A stretch of DNA of 23,885 nucleotides from Bacillota bacterium (GCA_023442495.1 JAEZZB010000028.1:1-23885), one strand, 5' to 3'; shown: positions 8,297 to 17,516, counted from the first letter of the stretch. Notes: generated by a model not told the origin, from the sequence alone. Program-made: numbers and translations.

Positions 8297-9136
8297 ATGA
8301 AAAAAACAGAAATTAAATCAATAGCTTTAGATATAGATGGTACTTTATTAGATAGTAATTCTAATATTATGCCAAAGACTAAAAAAGCATTACTTGAACT
8401 TCAAGATAAAGGCATCCATATTTTGTTAGCGTCTGGTAGACCGATTAAATCAATGCTAAATCTTGCGAGTGAATTAAGGCTTGAAGAGCATGAAGGAATT
8501 ATTGTATCAAACAATGGCTCTATTGCTTATGATACAAAAAATCATAAAAATATTTATGATACACCAATAGAAAAATCTTTAGTTCAAGAAATATTAAAAT
8601 CCTTTAATGGCAAGCCAATTCAACCAATGGTAGAATCGGGGGATTATTTTTTAGTAAAAGATGTATATGCTGGTGAAATAAGATTAAATGGTAAAAAATT
8701 AAATATTATGGAAAAAGAAGCAAGAGCGGGAAATTATTTATTAAAAGAAGTCGATGCTATTGAAGATTATATTGATGAACACGTCAATAAGATACTTACA
8801 ATTGTTGAGCCAGAGATTATTGAAGAAACTATAAATGAATATAAAGAATTATTTGAAGATAGAGTGCATGTTGTACAAACTTCACCATATTTTATGGAAT
8901 TTGTAAGACCTGAATCAAATAAGGCATACGCATTAAAACAACTAAATCTAGATTCAAAAACAATGATGTCATTTGGAGATTCAATGAATGACAAAGAACT
9001 TGTAGAATATGCTAGATATGGTGTAGCAATGGGAAATGCTCAAGAAGGAGTAAAAGAAGTAGCGACATATATAACAGATGATAATGATAATGAAGGTATT
9101 TATAAAGCTTTGAAACATTTTGGGCTTGTTGATTAA
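8297..9136 (+). CDS. Cof-type HAD-family phosphatase
   Basis: A 279-residue cytoplasmic hydrolase of the haloacid dehalogenase superfamily, Cof/IIB subgroup, which dephosphorylates sugar phosphates or similar small metabolites. Motif I is LDIDGTLLDS with nucleophile D12 and acid/base D14; motif II is ASGRP (45-49); motif III Lys is K209; motif IV GDSMND has D228 and D232 binding Mg2+. The roughly 90-200 region is the cap domain typical of this subgroup. An AAGGAG site precedes the ATG. It sits alone between the PTS-operon hairpin and the two-component genes; I see no clear terminator after it. A role in clearing phosphosugars from the preceding operon is possible but only suggested by proximity. 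Confidence 0.9.
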   Translation: MKKTEIKSIALDIDGTLLDSNSNIMPKTKKALLELQDKGIHILLASGRPIKSMLNLASELRLEEHEGIIVSNNGSIAYDTKNHKNIYDTPIEKSLVQEILKSFNGKPIQPMVESGDYFLVKDVYAGEIRLNGKKLNIMEKEARAGNYLLKEVDAIEDYIDEHVNKILTIVEPEIIEETINEYKELFEDRVHVVQTSPYFMEFVRPESNKAYALKQLNLDSKTMMSFGDSMNDKELVEYARYGVAMGNAQEGVKEVATYITDDNDNEGIYKALKHFGLVD

Positions 9137-9201
9137 TCAGAAATTTGGATATAAAAAAATTTTTAATTGGAAATTTCTATACTCATGATTCATTAAAAGT
9201 A

Positions 9202-9210
9202 TGATATATT
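9202..9210 (+). promoter_or_regulatory. Candidate extended -10 promoter for the two-component genes
   Basis: TGATATATT gives an extended -10 (TGN then TATATT, 9205-9210), 36 bp before the response-regulator start. No good -35 is visible. An 8-bp inverted repeat (AGAAATTT at 9139-9146 with AAATTTCT at 9171-9178) lies just upstream and could be an operator. Confidence 0.35.
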
Positions 9211-9245
9211 ATTAATATATTAATGGATTATTTATGGAGGAAGTT

Positions 9246-9926
9246 ATGTATAGGATATTATTAGTTGAAGATGATAAATCATTAAGCGTAGGTTTAGTTT
9301 ATTATTTAAATAAAGAAGGTTATCATGTGACTCATACTGAAACTATTAGAGAAACTAGAGAAATTTTGAGTAAGAATAGTTTCGATATTGCTATATTAGA
9401 TGTAACTTTGCCAGATGGAAATGTTTATGAAATTATGGATAAAATAAAAGATAAAACTATCCCGGTTGTATTTTTAACTGCCTTGGATGAAGAGAAAGAT
9501 ATTTTAAAGGGATTCGATTTAGGAGCAGAGGACTATATTACTAAACCATTTCATTTAAAAGTTTTGAACGCTAGACTTAAATTGATATTAAAAAGATATG
9601 AAGAAGAAGTATCTAACTTTAGAGAATCTGGAGATTTAGTTGTAGATATTCATTCCGTAAAGGTATATAAAAATGGAAAACTTCTCGATCTTACACAAAC
9701 TGAATATAAACTACTTAACTATTTGATGGATAATTATAATGTAATATTGAGCAGAGATAAATTATTAGAATTTTTATGGGACTCAGATGTGGAATTTCAA
9801 AGTTATTCAACAATTTCTGTATATATTAACAGATTAAGAGATAAATTAGGTGATCATTCAATGCATTCAAAATATATTGCAACCAAAAGAGGTTTTGGAT
9901 ACATGTGGGTCATGGAGGTTAAATAA
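9246..9926 (+). CDS. OmpR-family response regulator
   Basis: A 226-residue DNA-binding response regulator. The receiver domain (about 1-118) has the acidic pair D9/D10, phospho-acceptor D52, T78 and K100 at the expected places; the C-terminal winged helix (about 130-224) ends with RGFGYMW. I chose the ATG at 9246, giving MYRILLVEDD, over the in-frame ATG at 9234 because GGAGG (9236-9240) lies between them at ideal spacing to 9246 and would be inside the gene if the earlier start were used. It overlaps the kinase gene by one base (TAATG). Its likely targets are the ABC and LCP genes downstream, inferred from a BceR-like motif upstream of the ABC genes. Confidence 0.93.
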   Translation: MYRILLVEDDKSLSVGLVYYLNKEGYHVTHTETIRETREILSKNSFDIAILDVTLPDGNVYEIMDKIKDKTIPVVFLTALDEEKDILKGFDLGAEDYITKPFHLKVLNARLKLILKRYEEEVSNFRESGDLVVDIHSVKVYKNGKLLDLTQTEYKLLNYLMDNYNVILSRDKLLEFLWDSDVEFQSYSTISVYINRLRDKLGDHSMHSKYIATKRGFGYMWVMEVK

Positions 9927-11110
9927 TGGTTTTGATACAAGTAAAGAAATACATTCGTGTATTTCTTTTTAATGTATTATTTATTTTGTTATTTAGTATT
10001 TTTATAAATAATGTCATTAGAGAAAATATAAAACAAACTGAAAATGAAATAAGAGAAGATGTTTTTTTTGATCTTAGATTAAAATTAAATGAAGATGAAA
10101 ATTTAGCAAATGAAATAATTACAGCTGACAATTCAAGATTAAGAAATATTGTAAGTGAAATTAATATTCCAAGCGATGAAGTAAATGGTAATGTTTTTCT
10201 AGTATATACATATATTGCAATTATATTTTTATGTATATTACAATTGAGTAATTATCTATATTTAAGACATCAACAGAAGAAATATATAAAATCTATTGAT
10301 GTTTTTATTGATTCTATAACAAATAGAAAATTCAATATAAGATTAAAGGAAAATAATGAAAATATTATTTCTAATTTGAATAATAGATTTAATAAGCTTG
10401 GTCTATCAATAAGAAGAAATTATGAAGTGCTAGAAAAAGAACAAGAAAAATTGAGAAAATCTCTTCAAGATATTTCTCATCAAATTAAGACTCCTCTTGC
10501 TGCTCTTAATATGTATAACGAAATTTTGATTGATTCTGATAATTTACAAATTAATCAAAAAGAATTTTTAGAATTAAGCCAAGGTCAAATAGAAAGGCTT
10601 AATTGGCTAATTTCATCTTTATTAAAAATAGCTAAATTTGAAGCTAAAACAATACAGTTTAATAACGAAGATTTTCCTATTGCTAATTTGTCTGAAAATT
10701 TTGAAAATATTTTAAAAGGAAATTTAAATAATAAAAATTTAAGAATAGTAAATACTGGAGATTTAGATACTATAGTTAATTTAGATTATAAATGGACTAG
10801 TGAAGCACTATTGAATATCGTTAAAAATGCTACCGAGCATGCTTTTGAAAATACGGATATAGAAATTAAATATTCCGTAAATCTTGCAATGACTAAGATA
10901 GAAGTTATAAATAAAGGTAATTTAATTGAACCAGAGGAATTGACAAAATTATTTACAAGATTTTACAAATCAAATAATAACACCAACACCCAATCAATTG
11001 GAATTGGACTAAATTTAGCTAAAAACATTATAGAAAGTCAGGGTGGTACAATAACAGTACAAAACAATGAAGATGGTGTTCAATTTAATATTTTATTTTT
11101 ACCTGAATAA
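9926..11110 (+). CDS. Membrane sensor histidine kinase
   Basis: A 394-residue kinase partner of the preceding response regulator. There are two membrane segments (about 9-29 and 90-112) enclosing an extracytoplasmic stretch of about 60 residues, followed by a HAMP-like linker, a dimerisation domain with H185 (DISHQIKTPLAAL) and an ATPase domain with the N-box N297/N301 (LLNIVKNATEH) and G2 box GIGLNLAK (359-366). The G1 box reads INKG rather than the classical Asp-containing DxGxG. The external loop is longer than in Bce-type intramembrane-sensing kinases, so direct ligand sensing is possible. The start overlaps the regulator stop, with GGAGG at 9914-9918. It probably responds to cell-envelope stress, judged from its ABC-transporter and LCP neighbours. 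Confidence 0.92.
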   Translation: MVLIQVKKYIRVFLFNVLFILLFSIFINNVIRENIKQTENEIREDVFFDLRLKLNEDENLANEIITADNSRLRNIVSEINIPSDEVNGNVFLVYTYIAIIFLCILQLSNYLYLRHQQKKYIKSIDVFIDSITNRKFNIRLKENNENIISNLNNRFNKLGLSIRRNYEVLEKEQEKLRKSLQDISHQIKTPLAALNMYNEILIDSDNLQINQKEFLELSQGQIERLNWLISSLLKIAKFEAKTIQFNNEDFPIANLSENFENILKGNLNNKNLRIVNTGDLDTIVNLDYKWTSEALLNIVKNATEHAFENTDIEIKYSVNLAMTKIEVINKGNLIEPEELTKLFTRFYKSNNNTNTQSIGIGLNLAKNIIESQGGTITVQNNEDGVQFNILFLPE

Positions 11111-11112
11111 TA

Positions 11113-11126
11113 TAACAATATTGTAA
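11113..11126 (+). promoter_or_regulatory. BceR-like operator motif (TNACA-N4-TGTAA)
   Basis: TAACA, four bases, then TGTAA matches the inverted-repeat consensus reported for Bacillus BceR-like regulators of peptide-resistance ABC transporters. It lies 58 bp before the ATPase start, in the only sizeable gap (73 bp) of the cluster. A second TTGTAA (11143-11148) repeats 22 bp, two helical turns, after the first (11121-11126). Binding by the response regulator encoded upstream is inference. Confidence 0.4.
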
Positions 11127-11183
11127 AGCTAATGTTATCAAATTGTAATCTCAGTCAAGTAGTATTTATTTAGGGGGAGTAGA

Positions 11184-11849
11184 ATGAAAATTATAAGAAC
11201 TGAAAATTTAAATAAAGTTTATAGTGATGCCAATCCAGTTCATGCTGTCAAAGATGTGAATCTTGAAATAGAAGAAGGGGAGTTTGTTGCAATTGTTGGA
11301 GCAAGTGGTGGAGGAAAATCAACACTATTACATATGCTTGGTGGACTTGATAATCCTACAAGTGGTAAGGTTATAATAAACGGAAAAGACATTTACAAAA
11401 TGTCCAATGACGAAAGAGCTATTTTTAGAAGAAGAAGTATAGGATTTGTATTTCAATTTTTTAATAATATCCCTGTTTTAAATGTTAAAGAAAACATTGA
11501 ACTTCCAGCATCTTTAGATAATGGGGAAGTTGATGAAAAAATGATTGAGGAAATTATCAAAGTTTTGAGATTAACAGACAGAATAAATCATTTTCCAAAT
11601 CAATTATCTGGTGGAGAACAACAAAGAGTTTCAATAGGAAGAGCCTTAGCTAATAATCCTGAAATTATACTTGCTGATGAACCAACAGGAAATTTAGATA
11701 AGAAAAATTCACAAGAAACTATGGATTTATTAAAATTATTTGCAAAGAAATATGGAATCACCGTTGTAATAATTACTCATGATTTAAATATTGCAAGTAC
11801 GGCTGATAGAATTATTAAATTAGAAGATGGAAAGATAGCGAGTATTTAA
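11184..11849 (+). CDS. ABC transporter ATPase, MacB/LolD/BceA class
   Basis: A 221-residue nucleotide-binding subunit. Walker A is GASGGGKST (39-47), the Q-loop glutamine follows GFVF near Q91, the signature is LSGGEQQR (141-148), Walker B is ILADEPTGNLD (162-172, D165/E166), and the switch His is H199 (ITHD). This class drives mechanotransmission through FtsX-type permeases rather than substrate passage through a channel, which fits the large permease encoded one base downstream. A strong AGGGGGAG site precedes the ATG. Likely roles are antimicrobial-peptide resistance or envelope maintenance, suggested by the two-component pair and the upstream operator-like motif; no substrate can be named. 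Confidence 0.95.
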   Translation: MKIIRTENLNKVYSDANPVHAVKDVNLEIEEGEFVAIVGASGGGKSTLLHMLGGLDNPTSGKVIINGKDIYKMSNDERAIFRRRSIGFVFQFFNNIPVLNVKENIELPASLDNGEVDEKMIEEIIKVLRLTDRINHFPNQLSGGEQQRVSIGRALANNPEIILADEPTGNLDKKNSQETMDLLKLFAKKYGITVVIITHDLNIASTADRIIKLEDGKIASI

Positions 11850-11850
11850 G

Positions 11851-14604
11851 ATGAATATAGTTTCTAAACTTACACTCAGATATTTAAAACAGAATAAAAT
11901 TATAACAATATTGACTATCATAGGGATTACTATATCAGTTGCAACAGTAGCGGCATTGGGATCAATCATCTATTCTTTGGTAGATAATTTAAAAGATGAT
12001 TTTATAGGTGGAGAAGGTGCTTATGATTTTCGAATAGTTAATTCCAATCCTGAGACGGATTCGAAAGTTAACAATATTAGAAATGTTAAAACTTCTTATA
12101 AATTAAAGAAAGAAAGTATCTCAAGAACTGAGCTTAGAGATGATAATTTAGATTTAAATTATTTTATTGGTTTAGATATCATTGAAGCAAGTGAAGCGTT
12201 TTTTGATGAATTTGTTTTAGAAAAATTTCTTGTTGAAGGAAGAATGCCTAGAAATGACAAAGAGATTTTAGTACCTTATGATATGAAATTTATGGGTATA
12301 GGATTTGAAAAACTAGGAAATACCATTTCTGTTGGTGTAAATAGAGCGCTTGAAGGTGAATATGGTTTTTCAAAACCTTTTTCAATTAATTATTTAAGAC
12401 AATTGAATGGGGATAAGCTATTAACACAGGAAGAATACAATCAAATTCTAAGTTCAATATATAATCCAACAGACAATTATTATAACGAAGATGAAAGTGA
12501 ATATGGGATTAATAAGAAAGAATTAGAATCTAATTTAGATGATTTTTATGTGTCTGAAAATGACTTAAGAACTTTAGTAAATGAATTTTCTGAAAATAAA
12601 ACTTATACAATAGTTGGATATCACTATGAGAATAGTAAAAATATTACAAATAACGATGAATTTATACCAGCTGGATATCACAAATCCTCGAGAAAAAACA
12701 ATGAATATATACAAGATACTAAGAATCTAATTTTTAGCGGACAATTATATACACTTAGCAATGATATTTCAAAAAATTATAATGTATATGGTATTTTTAC
12801 GAATTATGATAATATTGACTCTGATGTAGCTGAAATCAATAAAATATTGGAACAGTCGGATAAAGTTGATGATCTTTGGATAAATACAGGCCTACTTCAA
12901 ATGAAAAATTTCTTTAAATCAAATTATGGCTTATATACGATGTCAATAGGTGGAATCTTAAATATTGTTATTTTAATTTCAATAGTAGTATTTGTGTACA
13001 ATATATTTACTTCGACATATGTTGAAAGATTAAAAGATTTAGGTTTATTAAAAGTAGTTGGACTTACAAATAAACAATTATTGAAAATGATATTATTAGA
13101 TTCACTTATTTACTTTATTATATCGGTTCCTTTAGGTTATTTATTTGGGACTATGGCTATGAATTTAGTATTCAATTATGTAAATAAGGCAATAGTTGAA
13201 ATTACTGTTATAAGTCCTTATACATTGAGTGTAAAAGCTGGATATTTTATTCCTTTAATTTCAGCTATATTTGGATTTTTAATAATATTTTCATCAAATA
13301 TTATGTCTGCTATTTTTGTTTTTAGAAAAACACCGATTGACGCACTTAAAGCTAATAATTATATTAAAACTAATTATAAGCCTAAAAAGTCAGGATTATT
13401 AAAAAGAATTATAGCTTATGATGGCTTTATTGCTTCAAGGAATATAGATAGAAATAGAAAAAGATTTGTAATGGCTACTTTAAGTATAGCTATGAGTATA
13501 ACTATGTTTACGATTGTTTCTTATATTTCAATATTTGTTGAAGACGATCTTTACGAAGGCGTTGAAAAGAAAGTAAGTACTTATGGAAGTGTATTAACTT
13601 TGGATAAATACGCTAATCAATTAAAATCTGATTTAACTAATCTAAGTGGAATAACTGTAGAATCAACTCAGAAGATTCATTTATTAAATTTAATTCAGAA
13701 AGAAAATATTACGAATAACGCAATTAAAAATGAATATATAATTTCAGATATACAAGTTGCGACTATGGATAATCTAGATTTTGAAAAAACATTTGGAAAT
13801 ATAAACAATATATATTTTTCCTCAAATTATGATGAACATAAGAAAGGTGAAAATTATGAAATTACATTGATTCCTCTTGAAAATCAAGTATTAGAACAAG
13901 GTTATGATATTTTTTCAAAGACTAATGAAGATGTTGAAATCAAATTGAGCGTAATTAAAAAGAATTTCACAGAGCTTGAAAGCTATAATATAGATGTTTA
14001 TTCGAAAGTTTTGTTCATGACTGAAGATAATTATGAAAAATTACTACAAAATACAGAAATCAAAGAATTAGAGTCAAGAACACGAATATTAATTAATAGA
14101 GATGATTATGATTATAGAATAGGATATGAGTTAAATGCTCTTTTGAAGAAATATCCTACAACAGGTATCGGTCTGAAAACAGCACCTTTATTTGGAATAA
14201 TAAAATTATTTGTATATGGTTTTATATTTTTAATAATGTCAATATCTGCTCTTAATATTATGAGTGTAAGCTACACTAACACATATACTAGGAGAAAAGA
14301 ACTGGCACTTTTAAAGGCTGTAGGTATAGAAGATAAAAGATTAAAGAGAATAGTATTATATGAAAATATGATTTCAGTAGGATTTGCAATATTTATTTCA
14401 TTGATATTATCCATAGCTATAAGTTATTTAGTGTATGGATTAGCCTTTAATGAATCTGTTGTATCTAAGTTTGTTGAATCATATGTAATTCCTTTAAAAG
14501 CTTGGGCTATATCTTCAGTGGTATCATTGCTACTAATTTACATTTTTGTATCAATCCCATATAATAGAATGATGAAAGATAATATTATAGAAGTTTTAAA
14601 ATAG
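11851..14604 (+). CDS. Large ABC permease with two FtsX domains
   Basis: A 917-residue membrane subunit pairing with the preceding ATPase; its ATG is one base after the ATPase stop, so translation is coupled. I see eight membrane segments: near 18-40, then three at about 366-390, 410-440 and 457-490, one near 536-560, then three at about 783-811, 831-866 and 880-907. Two extracellular domains result, about 41-365 and 564-783. The protein is an internal duplication: LLKVVGLTNKQLLKMILLDS in the first FtsX domain matches LLKAVGIEDKRLKRIVLYEN in the second, and each half begins with a comparable charged pre-helix. This differs from BceB (ten helices, one external domain of about 200 residues). 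It probably works as an efflux or force-transmitting complex on lipids or peptides at the membrane surface. Confidence 0.9.
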   Translation: MNIVSKLTLRYLKQNKIITILTIIGITISVATVAALGSIIYSLVDNLKDDFIGGEGAYDFRIVNSNPETDSKVNNIRNVKTSYKLKKESISRTELRDDNLDLNYFIGLDIIEASEAFFDEFVLEKFLVEGRMPRNDKEILVPYDMKFMGIGFEKLGNTISVGVNRALEGEYGFSKPFSINYLRQLNGDKLLTQEEYNQILSSIYNPTDNYYNEDESEYGINKKELESNLDDFYVSENDLRTLVNEFSENKTYTIVGYHYENSKNITNNDEFIPAGYHKSSRKNNEYIQDTKNLIFSGQLYTLSNDISKNYNVYGIFTNYDNIDSDVAEINKILEQSDKVDDLWINTGLLQMKNFFKSNYGLYTMSIGGILNIVILISIVVFVYNIFTSTYVERLKDLGLLKVVGLTNKQLLKMILLDSLIYFIISVPLGYLFGTMAMNLVFNYVNKAIVEITVISPYTLSVKAGYFIPLISAIFGFLIIFSSNIMSAIFVFRKTPIDALKANNYIKTNYKPKKSGLLKRIIAYDGFIASRNIDRNRKRFVMATLSIAMSITMFTIVSYISIFVEDDLYEGVEKKVSTYGSVLTLDKYANQLKSDLTNLSGITVESTQKIHLLNLIQKENITNNAIKNEYIISDIQVATMDNLDFEKTFGNINNIYFSSNYDEHKKGENYEITLIPLENQVLEQGYDIFSKTNEDVEIKLSVIKKNFTELESYNIDVYSKVLFMTEDNYEKLLQNTEIKELESRTRILINRDDYDYRIGYELNALLKKYPTTGIGLKTAPLFGIIKLFVYGFIFLIMSISALNIMSVSYTNTYTRRKELALLKAVGIEDKRLKRIVLYENMISVGFAIFISLILSIAISYLVYGLAFNESVVSKFVESYVIPLKAWAISSVVSLLLIYIFVSIPYNRMMKDNIIEVLK

Positions 14605-14622
14605 ATCTTTCTTGGAGATGAT

Positions 14623-15837
14623 ATGAAAGATAATAGAAAAAGAAGAGTCTTAAATACAAATTTTGATTATGAAAATTCATCAATTAATGACTCGAATACT
14701 CAAATGTACAATTCAAAAAATCAAAGATTTAATTCTTATGATAAGAAAAAGAGATATAATATATTAAGAATAATATTTTTAATTAGCTTTATATTTTCTA
14801 CAGTATATGTCGGTTTCCTATTTATTAATTCATTATTTGTCTTTAGACATAGACTTATACTAATAGCAATATTAATATTATTTTACATTCTTGTTTTATG
14901 GATTTTAAGTGCTAGACGGAAAGTAATTCTAAAAACTTTATCCTTACTAATTATGTTATTTTTAACATTTATAGAAATAGCATTTTTGATTTTATATGGA
15001 ATAGCTTATAAAGAAATGAAAGATACAAATCGTGAAAATATAGTTGTATCTAGAGAAGTTGCAAAATCAGATGCATTTAATGTATATTTTTCTGGTTTGG
15101 ATGTAGTAGGTGATATATCTACAGTTTCAAGATCTGATGTAAATATTATCGCTAGTTTGAACTTAAATACAGGTAAAGGGATTTTAACTTCAGTGCCAAG
15201 AGATAGTTATCTTCCAATTGCAGGAGAAGGTAATAATGAACTTGATAAATTAACACACGCAGGAAATTACGGTGTAAAATCTTCAATGGATACAATTTCA
15301 AATGCCTTATTAATTGATTTGTCCTATTATGCAAAAGTTAATTTCACTTCATTTGTAGATATAGTAGATATTATAGGCGGAATTGATGTATATAATGATC
15401 AAGCATTTACTTCTAGAGTTTCAGGTAAATTTTATGATAAAGGTAATATATATTTAGACGGCGCTGGAGCGTTAGATTTCGTAAGAGAAAGATATGGACT
15501 TGCTGACGGTGATCTTGATAGAGGTAGAAATCAAGAAAAAGTAATAAAAGCAATCTTAAAAAAATCAGTAACGCCTTCAAATATATTGAATATGAAAGAA
15601 ATCTTAAAAGTAGTAGGAAAATCAGTAAGTACAAATATTCCAATTAATAAGCTATTTAATATAGCAAGCTCATATGTATTTAATCTTGGATTTGATATTA
15701 GAAATCAAGAATTAGATGGATACTATGAATATCTACCATCATATGCAATGTCAGGGTATGAATTATCAATGTATGTTTTATATGATGAAAGCATAATAGA
15801 AGTAAGAGATAATATAGAAAGATTATTAAGTAAATAA
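14623..15837 (+). CDS. LCP family (LytR-CpsA-Psr) cell-wall glycopolymer transferase
   Basis: A 404-residue membrane protein that, by family, transfers polyprenyl-linked glycopolymers (teichoic acid-like or capsular) to peptidoglycan. An Asn/Lys-rich cytoplasmic tail (1-46) is followed by three helices (about 48-72, 77-96 and 102-128), then an extracellular LCP domain from about 150. Conserved positions are visible: R170 and D172 (SRSDVNIIAS), R193/D194 (VPRDS), R288 (FVRERYG), then D297, R300, R302 and Q304 in the DGDLDRGRNQEK segment. Three helices before the domain resemble the CpsA-like subgroup rather than single-pass LytR. It lies 18 bp after the permease with a TTGGAGATG site, so it is likely co-expressed with the ABC genes as an envelope-stress output. 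A terminator follows. Confidence 0.92.
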   Translation: MKDNRKRRVLNTNFDYENSSINDSNTQMYNSKNQRFNSYDKKKRYNILRIIFLISFIFSTVYVGFLFINSLFVFRHRLILIAILILFYILVLWILSARRKVILKTLSLLIMLFLTFIEIAFLILYGIAYKEMKDTNRENIVVSREVAKSDAFNVYFSGLDVVGDISTVSRSDVNIIASLNLNTGKGILTSVPRDSYLPIAGEGNNELDKLTHAGNYGVKSSMDTISNALLIDLSYYAKVNFTSFVDIVDIIGGIDVYNDQAFTSRVSGKFYDKGNIYLDGAGALDFVRERYGLADGDLDRGRNQEKVIKAILKKSVTPSNILNMKEILKVVGKSVSTNIPINKLFNIASSYVFNLGFDIRNQELDGYYEYLPSYAMSGYELSMYVLYDESIIEVRDNIERLLSK

Positions 15838-15844
15838 ATTATAA

Positions 15845-15880
15845 AACATCTTTTGGTTTTGAAATCAAAAGGTGTTTTTT
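15845..15880 (+). terminator. Rho-independent terminator after the LCP gene
   Basis: Stem AACATCTTTTG with CAAAAGGTGTT (11 pairs, one G-T), an 11-base loop and a T6 run. It closes the two-component/ABC/LCP cluster. Confidence 0.85.
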
Positions 15881-15955
15881 ATAGAATTTTAAAAATTTAT
15901 AGATAAAGTTACAGAAAAGATTATGTTTTTGAAATTTTAAATTATCTAATATATC

Positions 15956-15985
15956 TTGGTAGTTTTCTTTATATAATATTATTAT
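15956..15985 (+). promoter_or_regulatory. Candidate htrA promoter
   Basis: TTGGTA (15956-15961), an 18-bp spacer and TATTAT (15980-15985). This would give a leader of about 110 bases to htrA. The leader includes three near-repeats ATTTTC at 16024, 16032 and 16043, of unknown meaning. The region is so AT-rich that other -10-like hexamers exist, and the call is weak. Confidence 0.3.
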
Positions 15986-16106
15986 AAAGTATTTAAAATC
16001 AATTATTTCTAAAAAGAATAAATATTTTCACATTTTCAACATATTTTCCATAATTAGTATATATATTATAAGTATATTTTAATTATCAGATAGATAGGAG
16101 GAAATT

Positions 16107-17516
16107 ATGACAGATAACAATGATGATTTCATTCAATGGTTAAAAGACATAGAATTAGGAAAAGAAAAATTAAGAGAAAACAAGAATAATGAAAATAATG
16201 ATTATACAACAAAGATAAACGATACAAATAATGAAAATAATACTTATAGTAGCCAATCTAATGAATCTAATAATTATCAAGATCAAATATTCAATAAATC
16301 AAAATCTGAAAATGAAAATAATGATTATGAAAATGGCTATTATAAAAATAACAGACAAAGAAAAGAATATGTTGATAAAGATTATGTAGATGAACAAATT
16401 AAAAAAAATAAACCAAAACTTGGTGGTTTTAAATCTGCAGCCTTGATTATGGTTGGAGTTATATTGGGATCATTTATAGGCCCATATGCAAATAATCTAA
16501 TAAACAAAGAAAAATATACAGCTTCAAATAGTAGTAGCAATCAAGCAATTAGTATAAATGTTTCAGAAGAAGCTAATATTGAAAATGCAGTAGCAAAGAA
16601 ATCAATACCATCAGTCGTAGGAATTCAATCAACTGTAAAAGGAGCACAAGATTCATTTTTCTATACTGGAGATAAAGTTGGGATTGGTTCTGGAGTAATA
16701 GTAAGTGAGGATGGATATATTCTTACGAATGCGCATGTTGTACAACAAGAAGAAAGTGAACTTCAAGTAATATTTGCAGATACTTCTACAGCAAAAGCAA
16801 GTTTAGTTTATCACGATATTTCATTAGACTTGGCAGTAATAAAAGTTGATAAAACAGGATTACCTGCAATAATATTTGCAGACAGTGATAAAGTAGAAAT
16901 AGGTGATAAAGCTATAGCAATTGGTAATCCAACAGGATTTAATCTTCAATCAACATTAACGTCAGGATATATATCAGGACTTAATAGAACAATAACTTTA
17001 AAAACTGGTCAAGATATGACAGGATTGATTCAAACTGATGCATCAATAAATAGCGGCAATAGTGGTGGAGCCTTATTAAACAAAGATGGAGATTTAATAG
17101 GTATCAATACTGTAAAAGCTGGGAATACAGATGGTATAGGATTCGCAATCCCTTCAAATACAGCAAAACAAATAGTAAATGAAATAATTAATAACGGAAG
17201 TTATACACCTATCGTAATAGGAATTAAGGGTAAAGATATAAGTATTTATAAACAATTATATCAAGTTTCAAATTTAGGAGTTGATGCTGGTGTAATAGTT
17301 GGAAATGTAATTAAAAACTCATCTGCCTACAAAGCTGGAATTATGCCAAATGATATTATTATAAAAATTGGAGATAGAGCAATTAGATCAATGAATGAAT
17401 TGAAACAAGTGCTTATGACCTATAGTATTGGTGATAAATCAACTATAACAGTATTTAGAGATGGTAAAGAACAAGAATTAAATATTACTTTTGAAGGTGA
17501 ACAGCCTAATATTTAA
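16107..17516 (+). CDS. htrA: HtrA/DegP-type membrane-anchored serine protease with PDZ domain
   Basis: A 469-residue surface quality-control protease. An N-terminal cytoplasmic tail (1-103) is Asn/Glu/Lys-rich and carries three copies of NENN[DT]Y (28-33, 42-47 and 69-74). A single membrane anchor at about 107-125 is followed by a trypsin-like domain with triad H210 (TNAHVV), D241 (SLDLAV) and S319 (SGNSGG), and one PDZ domain from about 372 to 465 (AGIMPNDIIIKIGD). Layout and length match Gram-positive HtrA (one helix, one PDZ), which degrades misfolded proteins outside the membrane. A strong TAGGAGGAAA site supports the start. It is monocistronic, between terminators, and lies upstream of a DnaA-box cluster. 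Regulation is not evident from the sequence. Confidence 0.95.
   Translation: MTDNNDDFIQWLKDIELGKEKLRENKNNENNDYTTKINDTNNENNTYSSQSNESNNYQDQIFNKSKSENENNDYENGYYKNNRQRKEYVDKDYVDEQIKKNKPKLGGFKSAALIMVGVILGSFIGPYANNLINKEKYTASNSSSNQAISINVSEEANIENAVAKKSIPSVVGIQSTVKGAQDSFFYTGDKVGIGSGVIVSEDGYILTNAHVVQQEESELQVIFADTSTAKASLVYHDISLDLAVIKVDKTGLPAIIFADSDKVEIGDKAIAIGNPTGFNLQSTLTSGYISGLNRTITLKTGQDMTGLIQTDASINSGNSGGALLNKDGDLIGINTVKAGNTDGIGFAIPSNTAKQIVNEIINNGSYTPIVIGIKGKDISIYKQLYQVSNLGVDAGVIVGNVIKNSSAYKAGIMPNDIIIKIGDRAIRSMNELKQVLMTYSIGDKSTITVFRDGKEQELNITFEGEQPNI

Noticed and set aside
9234..9245. Upstream in-frame ATG adding MEEV to the response regulator
   Set aside because: The GGAGG that would serve as ribosome site for the ATG at 9246 lies within these codons, and family members start with the short MYRILLVEDD-type N-terminus.
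15152..15643. Minus-strand open frames inside the LCP gene
   Set aside because: They are Leu/Tyr-rich reverse reads of a well-supported gene, without ribosome sites or family patterns.
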